A stretch of 64,000 bases of DNA from an uncultured Clostridia bacterium. GTDB taxonomy: Bacteria > Bacillota > Clostridia > Monoglobales > Monoglobaceae. Where the stretch lies: NCBI GenBank assembly GCA_947625905.1, contig CANQQJ010000008.1, forward strand, positions 1 through 64,000, written 5' to 3'. Below, in pieces: positions 38,656 through 45,854 of the stretch (positions are counted from its first letter, which is position 1; every line of letters begins with the position of its first letter). The notes under the pieces are model-generated. The model was not told the origin of the DNA. It did no database searches and saw only the letters and a list, made by a program, of their open reading frames with translations. Both the position numbers and the translations under genes were made by a program.

Positions 38656-39801
38656 ATGAGTGAGATTAAGAAATTGGGATTTGGGCTGATGCGCCTTCCT
38701 CAAAAAAGCAACAATGAAGCAGACATTGACATGGAACAGTTCAAACAGATGGTAGATCTTTTCCTGGAGCGGGGATTTACCTACTTTGATACATCCTATG
38801 TGTATCATGACGGCGCTTCTGAAACCGCGATCCGGGAAGCCCTTGTCAAGCGCCATCCGCGGGAGAGTTTCCTGCTGGTGTCGAAATTTCCCACCTTCCA
38901 GACGCCTGCCGAGGACAAGGTGGAAGCCATTTTCCGGGAGCAGCTTGACAAATGCGGGGTGGAATACTTTGACTACTACCTGCTCCACAACCTGAACCGC
39001 TACATCTATGCCACGGAAGTCCAAGATGCCCATCTGTTTGACCACATGAAGCAGTGGAAGGAACAGGGCAAGATTCGCCACATCGCGTTCTCCTACCATG
39101 ATGACGCTTCACATCTGGATCAGATCCTGACCGAGCACCCGGAGGTGGACGCCGTTCAAATCGTTCTGAACTACTACGACTGGGAGGAGCCGTTTATCCA
39201 GTCGAAAAAGTGCTATGAGGTCATTCGTAGGCACGGCAAGCAGGTCATCGTCATGGAGCCGGTAAAGGGCGGCATGCTGGCCAAAGTTCCGACCGGCGCG
39301 GAACATATCTTTCAGGATATTGACCCTGACGCCTCATCTGCCGGCTTTGCGATCCGCTTTGCTGCATCGCAGGAAGGTGTGCTTGTTGTCCTCTCCGGCA
39401 TGAGCAATCTCGCGCAGGTGGAGGACAACACCGGCTATATGCAGGACTTCAAGCCCCTCACCGATAGGGAAAAACAGGCTCTGACCGAAATGAAAGGAAA
39501 ATACCGGGAGACCTGGAAGTACCGCTGCAGCGACTGGTCCGCCTTGGACGATAATGCCTACGGCGTTCCCGTGTCCGGCATCATTCGGGCGTATAACAGT
39601 ATGTTAATCCAGCCCGACCCCACCTTCTGCGCGGAGCTGAACTACTACAAGAGTTTCCGAAGCGCCTATGAACGGGCGTTTGAAACAGGAGATTACACAG
39701 TGCAGACCGAAAAGATCGGCGGAGCGTTTGACGTCACGGCTGCTATGCGGGAAGCCGTCACATACCATGCGAAAAACAATTATCAGACCTATATGGATTG
39801 A
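38656..39801 (+). CDS. Aldo/keto reductase of COG1453 type lacking Fe-S cysteines
   Basis: The protein has 381 residues. The barrel opens EIKKLGFGLMRLP. The tetrad Asp and Tyr are in YFDTSYVYHDG, Lys in LVSKF, His in YLLHNLN, all present. The C-terminal third (about 280-381) occupies the place of the ferredoxin domain in relatives, but the CxxCxxCxxxC motifs are missing; only isolated cysteines remain (KYRCSDW, TFCAEL). AAAGGAGG precedes the ATG. It follows its TetR by 18 bases. I count 19 isoleucines and no ATA codon, against frequent ATA in neighbouring genes, so the pair looks horizontally acquired. Confidence 0.9.
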   Translation: MSEIKKLGFGLMRLPQKSNNEADIDMEQFKQMVDLFLERGFTYFDTSYVYHDGASETAIREALVKRHPRESFLLVSKFPTFQTPAEDKVEAIFREQLDKCGVEYFDYYLLHNLNRYIYATEVQDAHLFDHMKQWKEQGKIRHIAFSYHDDASHLDQILTEHPEVDAVQIVLNYYDWEEPFIQSKKCYEVIRRHGKQVIVMEPVKGGMLAKVPTGAEHIFQDIDPDASSAGFAIRFAASQEGVLVVLSGMSNLAQVEDNTGYMQDFKPLTDREKQALTEMKGKYRETWKYRCSDWSALDDNAYGVPVSGIIRAYNSMLIQPDPTFCAELNYYKSFRSAYERAFETGDYTVQTEKIGGAFDVTAAMREAVTYHAKNNYQTYMD

Positions 39802-39824
39802 CTAAGATGAGAGGAGATGTCAAT

Positions 39825-41288
39825 ATGACGAAAGCAAAGAAAAGCATAGCCTTTATCACGGCTATTGCAGCGGCTTGTCTTGCGTTCGGACTGTTCGTGT
39901 GGCAAGTAAGCAAACCGAATGGCGATTCGGCTCTTGCCGCAAGCGCAGAGCAGATTTTAACGCTGCAGATTGGCAATCCCGTTATGACGGTAAACGGTGA
40001 AGAGCGCGAGATCGACCCGGGACGCGGAACCGTTCCCGTGCTCGTGAATGACGCGAGGACGCTGCTGCCCGTGCGGGCTGTTGTCGAGGCAGTAGGCGGC
40101 ACGGTCGCATGGGAAGAAGACACAAACACGGCTGTGCTGACATACGAAAGCGACGTGATCAGACTTACGATAAACAGCACGACCGCGTATCTGAACGGCG
40201 AGGCACAGCCGCTTGATGTCGCGCCGACCACAATCAACGACCGCACAATGCTTCCGATACGCTTTATCGCGGAGAGCTTCGGATTTGACGTTGCGTGGGA
40301 TGAAAACACGCAGACGGTCACTGTAACCGTTCCCGCAAAGGAGGATGAAACTATGGAAACAGCAAACACAACAACATCAACTGCCGCCGCGAACGCAAGC
40401 GCTCCCGTTGTTTATATAACAACCGAAATAACTCCTGAATCGCTTGTTAAGATCTATGACGCGCTCGGCTTTAACGCCGAGGGCAATGTGGCGGTCAAGA
40501 TGTCCACCGGAGAGCCGCCCAACAGCAACTATTTAAGACCCGAGCTTATCGGCGGATTAGTTAAAAAGGTTGACGGCACGATCGTTGAGTGCAATACCGC
40601 ATACGGCGGCAGCCGCGCTGAGACGGCAGCGCATAAACAAGTTATAGAAGATCACGGCCTGAACGCGATATCCAAAAACGGCGCCGCCGATATTATGGAC
40701 GAGGACGGCTCAATGGAAATTCCCGTTCCCGTTCCCGCAAGCGGAGCTTCAACGATAACCGAGAATTACGTCGGAGCGCACCTTGCAAACTACGACTCCC
40801 TTATCTCGCTCGCCCACTTCAAAGGCCACGCGATGGCGGGCTTTGGCGGCGCGATCAAGAATATGTCGATCGGTATCGGTTCATCCGAGGGCAAAGCGTG
40901 GATACACAGCGGCGGAACGTCGCATACAAGCCCGTGGGGCGGCGATCAGGACAAGTTTTTGGAGTCGATGGGCGACGCGACAAGCGCGGTTATTGATTTT
41001 ATGGACGGCAAGGTTGTGTATATAAACGTAATGAACCGCCTTTCCGTAGACTGCGACTGCGACGGCAATCCCGCCGAGCCCGATATGCACGATATAGGCA
41101 TACTCGCGTCATATGATCCCGTCGCGGTAGACCAGGCCTGCATTGATCTTATATACGCCCAAAAGGACGGCGACGGCGCGTCTTTGGTAAACCGTATCGA
41201 ATCACGCAACGGACTGCACACCCTCGAACACGCCGCCGAGATAGGCTTGGGCAGCAGAGAATATAACTTAGTCAGCATTGATTCATAA
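39825..41288 (+). CDS. DUF362 protein with N-terminal CuAO_N-like module
   Basis: The ATG at 39825 has GAGGAGA upstream; an in-frame TTG at 39798 lies in the previous gene. The product has 487 residues. An N-terminal hydrophobic anchor or signal (ITAIAAACLAFGLFVW) is followed by two CuAO_N-like segments at about 40-175 (REIDPGRGTVPV, TLLPVRAVVEAVGGTVAWE, TMLPIRFIAESFGFDVAWD). These are close to those of the proteases at 5.6-11 kb. A DUF362 domain spans about 200-485, with its usual CDCDGNPAEPDMHDIGILASYDPVAVDQACIDL order. DUF362 proteins are of unknown function and often sit near Fe-S redox genes. It starts 23 bases after the AKR gene. Confidence 0.88.
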   Translation: MTKAKKSIAFITAIAAACLAFGLFVWQVSKPNGDSALAASAEQILTLQIGNPVMTVNGEEREIDPGRGTVPVLVNDARTLLPVRAVVEAVGGTVAWEEDTNTAVLTYESDVIRLTINSTTAYLNGEAQPLDVAPTTINDRTMLPIRFIAESFGFDVAWDENTQTVTVTVPAKEDETMETANTTTSTAAANASAPVVYITTEITPESLVKIYDALGFNAEGNVAVKMSTGEPPNSNYLRPELIGGLVKKVDGTIVECNTAYGGSRAETAAHKQVIEDHGLNAISKNGAADIMDEDGSMEIPVPVPASGASTITENYVGAHLANYDSLISLAHFKGHAMAGFGGAIKNMSIGIGSSEGKAWIHSGGTSHTSPWGGDQDKFLESMGDATSAVIDFMDGKVVYINVMNRLSVDCDCDGNPAEPDMHDIGILASYDPVAVDQACIDLIYAQKDGDGASLVNRIESRNGLHTLEHAAEIGLGSREYNLVSIDS

Positions 41289-41290
41289 TA

Positions 41291-41319
41291 TTGACAAAAT
41301 AAATTAAAACAGGTATAAT
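41291..41319 (+). promoter_or_regulatory. Sigma-A promoter of the two small membrane-protein genes
   Basis: TTGACA (41291-41296), 17 bases, TATAAT (41314-41319): perfect consensus. Confidence 0.85.
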
Positions 41320-41355
41320 TTAATTGATATAATCTAATATAAGGAGGAAAACAAA

Positions 41356-41709
41356 ATGGCATGTTTTTTAGTACCGACAACGGAAGCTATAGTAACAACA
41401 ATTGTAAAGAAAACCACTGACAAATCGGCGGATAAGAAAAAGATCGAGATAAAAAATCCTTTTATCAAAAGACTTAACTGGCTCAATAATATGCTCTGGG
41501 GCGGTAGCGTACTCTTAGCATTCGAGCACATTTGGCACGGAGAGATCGTGCCGTGGGCGCCGTTTTTGACAAACGGTGTTTCGGCACTTCAGGAAATGGC
41601 GACCGCCGGAGTCGCTATGGCCGCGGCGGTCACCGCGGTATGGGCCGGAATTGTGGCGATTACAAACCGGATGGCAAAAAGTCCGCTCGCACTAAAAGGT
41701 GAAGCCTAA
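41356..41709 (+). CDS. Small two-helix membrane protein, unknown function
   Basis: The protein has 117 residues. A short N-terminus (MACFLVPTTEAIVTTIVKK) leads to a basic segment (DKKKIEIKNPFIKRL). Two likely membrane helices lie at about 45-60 and 83-105 (GVAMAAAVTAVWAGIVAI). AAGGAGG is the ribosome site and a consensus promoter lies close upstream. Its stop overlaps the ATG of the next membrane gene (TAATG), so the two are translationally coupled and probably form a complex. I do not recognise the family. The position after a DUF362 gene may be meaningful. Confidence 0.8.
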   Translation: MACFLVPTTEAIVTTIVKKTTDKSADKKKIEIKNPFIKRLNWLNNMLWGGSVLLAFEHIWHGEIVPWAPFLTNGVSALQEMATAGVAMAAAVTAVWAGIVAITNRMAKSPLALKGEA

Positions 41710-42020
41710 TGACGCTTTTGATAACGGTTTTCGCGGCCGTGGCGGCGACAGTCATTTGGTACAACACCAAAAGCGATATGAAGCTCGGCGTTCTCGCGCT
41801 GATGTATTGGGGCGCGTCGCTTATGTGGCTCATTGACGCGGTCGCGGAGTACATAGAGATCGGCGCGGAATATTTTACTCCCGCTCCGATCGATATGTTA
41901 AACGACGCTTATCTCGGGCTTTCGGTCGCTGCACTGGGGCTTGTTATATGGCTTGTCATCGTGCTTGTGAAAGACCCGAAAGGCAAGATAAGAGCTTTGC
42001 TGAAATCCGATTCCAAATAG
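41709..42020 (+). CDS. Small three-helix membrane protein, unknown function
   Basis: The protein has 103 residues with hydrophobic stretches at about 3-19, 26-45 and 68-88, and a basic end (KDPKGKIRALLKSDSK). The start overlaps the previous stop by one base. An intrinsic terminator follows 10 bases later. The function is unknown. The strict coupling suggests a two-subunit membrane unit with the preceding 117-residue protein. Confidence 0.8.
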   Translation: MTLLITVFAAVAATVIWYNTKSDMKLGVLALMYWGASLMWLIDAVAEYIEIGAEYFTPAPIDMLNDAYLGLSVAALGLVIWLVIVLVKDPKGKIRALLKSDSK

Positions 42021-42029
42021 TAATACAAC

Positions 42030-42066
42030 AAAACGGCTCTATTGAAAAATCATAGGGCCGTTTTTA
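42030..42066 (+). terminator. Terminator of the small membrane-protein operon
   Basis: AAAACGGC..CTAT and ATAGGGCCGTTTTT (42030-42037 with 42057-42064 as the core) form the stem, and a T run follows. Confidence 0.85.
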
Positions 42067-42083
42067 GTAAAGGAGCTTTTGAC

Positions 42084-42881
42084 ATGAACACAAAATATGA
42101 AGATCTGAAAAAATATATAAACTCGCTCGGATCCGTCGCGGTCGCCTTTTCGGGCGGCGTGGACTCGACGTTTCTGCTAAAGACCGCGCATGACATTTTG
42201 GGCGATAACTGCGTCGCGATAACGGCGCGCTCCTGCTCGTTCCCGCTGCGCGAGCTTAACGAGGCAAAAGCGTTCTGCGAAAAAGAAGGAATAAAACAGA
42301 TAATCGTAGAATCCGAAGAATTAAAAATTGACGGCTTCGCGCAGAATCCGAAAAACCGCTGCTACCTCTGCAAAACGGAATTATTTACAAAAATGCGCAA
42401 AGCGGCGGCGGAGCTCGGCATAGAAAACATTGCTGAGGGCTCAAATATTGACGACAACGGCGACTATCGGCCGGGACTTATCGCCGTTAAAGAGCAAAAC
42501 ATCAAAAGTCCGCTCAGACACGCGGGACTTACCAAAAACGAAATACGAGAATTATCCAAAGACTTGGGTTTAGATACATGGGACAAACAGTCGTTCGCCT
42601 GCCTTGCGTCGCGGTTCGTGTACGGCGAAACCATAACCGAGGAAAAGCTCGGCATGGTCGATAAGGCGGAGCAATATCTTCTTGATTTGGGTTTTACGCA
42701 GGTTCGCGTGCGCGTGCACGGTGATATGGCAAGAATTGAGATCAACAAAAACGAATTTCCAAAAATGCTTGAAAAAACGGACAGCGTGCACGGTTATCTG
42801 AGATCGCTCGGCTTTACATACGTATCGCTCGACTTGGGCGGATATCGGGCGGGCAGTATGAACGAAACGCTTGAAAAATAA
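42084..42881 (+). CDS. larE: LarE-type ATP-dependent sacrificial sulfur transferase
   Basis: The ATG at 42084 (AAAGGAG upstream) gives 265 residues. The PP-loop SGGVDS is at 23-28. Three cysteines are placed as in the iron-sulfur type LarE proteins: C93 and C96 (NRCYLCK) and C173 (FACLASR). In Lactobacillus LarE a single Cys of the last motif donates its sulfur to make the nickel-pincer nucleotide cofactor. Variants with three cysteines are reported to hold a 4Fe-4S cluster that carries sulfur. larB, larC and larA are not in the window, so it either works with distant partners or thiolates another substrate. Confidence 0.9.
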   Translation: MNTKYEDLKKYINSLGSVAVAFSGGVDSTFLLKTAHDILGDNCVAITARSCSFPLRELNEAKAFCEKEGIKQIIVESEELKIDGFAQNPKNRCYLCKTELFTKMRKAAAELGIENIAEGSNIDDNGDYRPGLIAVKEQNIKSPLRHAGLTKNEIRELSKDLGLDTWDKQSFACLASRFVYGETITEEKLGMVDKAEQYLLDLGFTQVRVRVHGDMARIEINKNEFPKMLEKTDSVHGYLRSLGFTYVSLDLGGYRAGSMNETLEK

Positions 42882-42956
42882 GGAGCGGCAACGATCGGCG
42901 TGCCGCTCTACGCCCTCGTGAGCGGATTTGTGGTGAATTTAATAGCCCGAAAATAA
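42882..42956 (+). pseudogene. Short in-frame extension after larE resembling a transporter C-terminus
   Basis: After the larE TAA the same frame stays open for 24 codons reading GAATIGVPLYALVSGFVVNL-IARK to the next TAA. This looks like the last helix of a sodium-solute symporter or similar membrane protein. It may be a gene remnant left by deletion. A hairpin GAGCGGCA/TGCCGCTC (42883-42890, 42901-42908) overlaps it. It could be chance. Confidence 0.25.
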
Positions 42957-43080
42957 TTATTTTATTGTGTATATTTAAGCGGCTGATCTTTATTCCGAAG
43001 AGGCGCGTCATTGTATCGGCCGCAAGAAATTTCATTGATAATTTCGGTTGATTTTTTCAAAAAGTATTTGATTGATGTTA

Positions 43081-43109
43081 TTGATTTTTTACATCTCTTA
43101 TGTTATGAT
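43081..43109 (+). promoter_or_regulatory. Promoter of the zincin gene
   Basis: TTGATT (43081-43086), 17 bases, TATGAT (43104-43109). Confidence 0.6.
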
Positions 43110-43147
43110 AAATACATAATTTACTATAGAAGCATGAGGTGATCGGG

Positions 43148-45769
43148 ATGACTCAAAAGCGCTTTCGCGCGAAAGGTCAAATTTGCGCGTTGATAATACT
43201 CTGCCTATTCTTCTCGGTATTGCCCGTAAACGCAAAGGCCGAGGATACGGCTTATGCGTATAACGGCTTTGCGGGTATTTATCAGAAAATCTGCATAAAC
43301 AACAAAACGGTGTGCCAAAAAGACGATAAGTTTGTTTTGACCGACGGCCCAACCTCCGATTTAAGCGATCTGTTCCTGCCGCGTTACATGGGCGACGGCA
43401 GCTACGCGTTTGAAAACAAAAAAACGGAAAAACGCATAGCAAAGGCGGAGCGCGGCGGATCCTTGCCGGCGGCGCTCTATAATATCCGCAAGTCGCTTAC
43501 GCCGCAGCCCGATGATTTCGCGGGACTTGACGACAATACGCAGCATTGGATATTGGAGCGGAAGGACGATACGGATATATATTATTTGAAAAGCCTCGAT
43601 AACGAGCTGTACATGGGCGTTTCGGAAGACGGCTGTGAACTGATTGCCGTGGGAGAGGAACAAAAAGCGGAGATTACATTTCAGCCTGTTCCCGATGAAA
43701 GTCCGCTTTATCTGCTTTCCCTGCAGCCCGGATACGACACGCTGCCGGAAAATCAGCGCACGCAGATAGAGCGCGTGTACGAGAGCGTCGCGGGAGACGT
43801 GTTTGAGACATGCAGCCCGTACGGGACCGGCGAAAAGAAAACTCCGCGGGCGGCGATCGACAACTATTATTACACAAAAATAAAAGGTCAAAATATGACC
43901 GCGGACGCATTTCACAACAGCGTTACATGGAGATTTAACAATTCCGCGGGTTTTTCCTATGTGACATTGAAGCTTCTTTCCGGCTACAATGTGCGCACGG
44001 ATCTTCCCGGGACCCAGGACGCGTATTATAGGCTTTATCCCGAAAGAGAGCCGTTCGCCAAAGAGGATAACGGAACAACGCGATATCCGTATATCCTCGA
44101 GGTTCATGATAAGGACGCCAATGGCGGCGAGCGCGTGCAAACCATAAAAATATCCATTGAGGACAGTATAGTCGGACGGAAAAACGCCGATACCTTCGGC
44201 GAGGTGCTGGCGCACATCCCTTATGAGCTCAGAAGTCATATCAAAGACGCCACATGCTACAAAAGCCCAACCCCCGGCAGCGGAGTATATCAGTGCAGTG
44301 CAACGCATCTTAATATAATACTCGCGACTACAGCCTCCGTCTATACCATGATAGAGAGCATAGTTCACGAGCTGGGGCACAGTATCGACTGCTGGTATTA
44401 CTCCGACTACGGAAATTCACGGTATTCGACGAGAACGGAATGGAAAAATGCCATGGCATCCGATTGCTATTCGGTCTCCGACTATTCCCATACGAGCAGC
44501 CTGGAGGACTTTGCCGAATTTTGCCGTTTTTATTTTACCGGGTATACCAAGCAGGACTGGCGGCGGGCGCTTATGATTCTTTGCCCCGAGCGCAGCAAGG
44601 CGTTCAAACGCATACGCATGAAGGTTATGGACGGCTATTCACTTTGGGACGATGGTCCGGAAAAGGAACTGACGGTATACTTTGATTATAATGATGACGG
44701 AACTACGCAGCCAAGCAGAAAAACGGCGGAACAGTATTCGCGCTACGGCGAAATTATGCCCGCCGAACCAACCGGGCCGGAAAGGGTATTTTTAGGCTGG
44801 TACACCCGCTCGGTCGGAGGCGAAGAGATTGCCGCGGAGCAGCGGATAATGGACGGCGAGGATCACACCCTGTACGCCCATTGGAGTGATCCGCCCGGCA
44901 AGGAGATAACAATTCATTTTAATCCGGACAACGGAGAGCCGGAATTTGAGATAAAGGCGCGGAAAAACACACGCATTTCGCAGATAATTCCGGACCCCGA
45001 ACGCAGCGGCTTCAGCTTTTTCGGTTGGTGCACAACGAAAGGGTTCAGCGAACGATTCGATCCGCGCAGCGATTTGGTTCTTTTTGACGATGACGATGTT
45101 TGCTTAAAAGCTCAATGGGATCCGCTACCGTATACAACGGCGCAGCCGTCTCCGACAGACTCTCCGGATACTCCGACGCCGAAACCGACCGAGACAGCGC
45201 CTCCGGATACTCCGACGCCGAAGCCGACCGAGACAGCAATGCCGGATCCGCCAAGCCCTGCGCCGACAACAAGCGCGGCGCCAAATCCGACTCCCATGGG
45301 AACCGCAGTTCAGGACCCGCCAAGTCCGACACCGACCGAGACAGCAATGCCGGATCCGCCAAGCCCTGCGCCGACAACAAGCGCGGCGCCAAGTCCGACT
45401 CCCGCGGAAACCGCAGTTCAGGACCCGCCAAGTCCGACGCCGACCGAGACGACATCGCAAAAGCCAAACGAGCTCATTGTTGATAAAGAGATCAGTATAG
45501 AAAAAATATCTGCCGCAAGCGATTCTCCGTCAATAGCAAAAGCGTCGATCCATATGTACGTTCCCGCAGGATATGAACAGGAAGCGGCGTTTATCTTGGC
45601 TGTATACAAAGACAACGTGTTACAAAGCCTTAAATTCATCAACGAAACGGTGACGGGAGATAAACAGTTTGAAGCCGAGATCGAAGTCGAAAACGGCGCA
45701 ACGGTCAAGGCGATGCTGTGGGACGGCAAACAAACACCGTTTGTCCGCGCCCGGAGCATGGAGTTTTAA
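43148..45769 (+). CDS. Secreted zinc metallopeptidase (HELGH...EDFAEF) with InlB repeats
   Basis: The ATG at 43148 (GAGGTGAT upstream) gives 873 residues with a signal peptide at about 1-30. A beta-trefoil/ricin-like N-terminal region is about 35-190 (HWILERKDDTDIYYLKSLDNELYMG). The zincin domain is about 215-495 with H407-E-L-G-H411 and downstream E453-D-F-A-E457. This layout matches lethal-factor-type (ATLF/M34-like) peptidases. Two InlB B-like repeats follow at about 510-655, then a P-T-E-T linker of about 120 residues with a 36-residue exact duplication. The last ~90 residues are the C-terminal domain shared with three other proteins here. It probably acts on extracellular protein. No SLH domain was seen. 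Confidence 0.82.
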   Translation: MTQKRFRAKGQICALIILCLFFSVLPVNAKAEDTAYAYNGFAGIYQKICINNKTVCQKDDKFVLTDGPTSDLSDLFLPRYMGDGSYAFENKKTEKRIAKAERGGSLPAALYNIRKSLTPQPDDFAGLDDNTQHWILERKDDTDIYYLKSLDNELYMGVSEDGCELIAVGEEQKAEITFQPVPDESPLYLLSLQPGYDTLPENQRTQIERVYESVAGDVFETCSPYGTGEKKTPRAAIDNYYYTKIKGQNMTADAFHNSVTWRFNNSAGFSYVTLKLLSGYNVRTDLPGTQDAYYRLYPEREPFAKEDNGTTRYPYILEVHDKDANGGERVQTIKISIEDSIVGRKNADTFGEVLAHIPYELRSHIKDATCYKSPTPGSGVYQCSATHLNIILATTASVYTMIESIVHELGHSIDCWYYSDYGNSRYSTRTEWKNAMASDCYSVSDYSHTSSLEDFAEFCRFYFTGYTKQDWRRALMILCPERSKAFKRIRMKVMDGYSLWDDGPEKELTVYFDYNDDGTTQPSRKTAEQYSRYGEIMPAEPTGPERVFLGWYTRSVGGEEIAAEQRIMDGEDHTLYAHWSDPPGKEITIHFNPDNGEPEFEIKARKNTRISQIIPDPERSGFSFFGWCTTKGFSERFDPRSDLVLFDDDDVCLKAQWDPLPYTTAQPSPTDSPDTPTPKPTETAPPDTPTPKPTETAMPDPPSPAPTTSAAPNPTPMGTAVQDPPSPTPTETAMPDPPSPAPTTSAAPSPTPAETAVQDPPSPTPTETTSQKPNELIVDKEISIEKISAASDSPSIAKASIHMYVPAGYEQEAAFILAVYKDNVLQSLKFINETVTGDKQFEAEIEVENGATVKAMLWDGKQTPFVRARSMEF
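45224..45439 (+). repeat. 108-base tandem duplication in the linker of the zincin gene
   Basis: Two near-identical 108-base units (45224-45331, 45332-45439) encode a 36-residue P/T/S-rich segment. Differences are few (for example NPTPMG against SPTPAE), so the duplication is recent. Confidence 0.9.
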
Positions 45770-45854
45770 AGAAATATAATAACAGACAAAAATGTATTTA
45801 AAATGCGCTATTAAAAGCGGCCTATAAATTCAAAATGAAGGAGATGAGTTCAAA

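Noticed and set aside
43361-44380. Minus-strand frame of 339 codons opposite the zincin
   Set aside because: Antisense to the HELGH domain, with no supporting motif.
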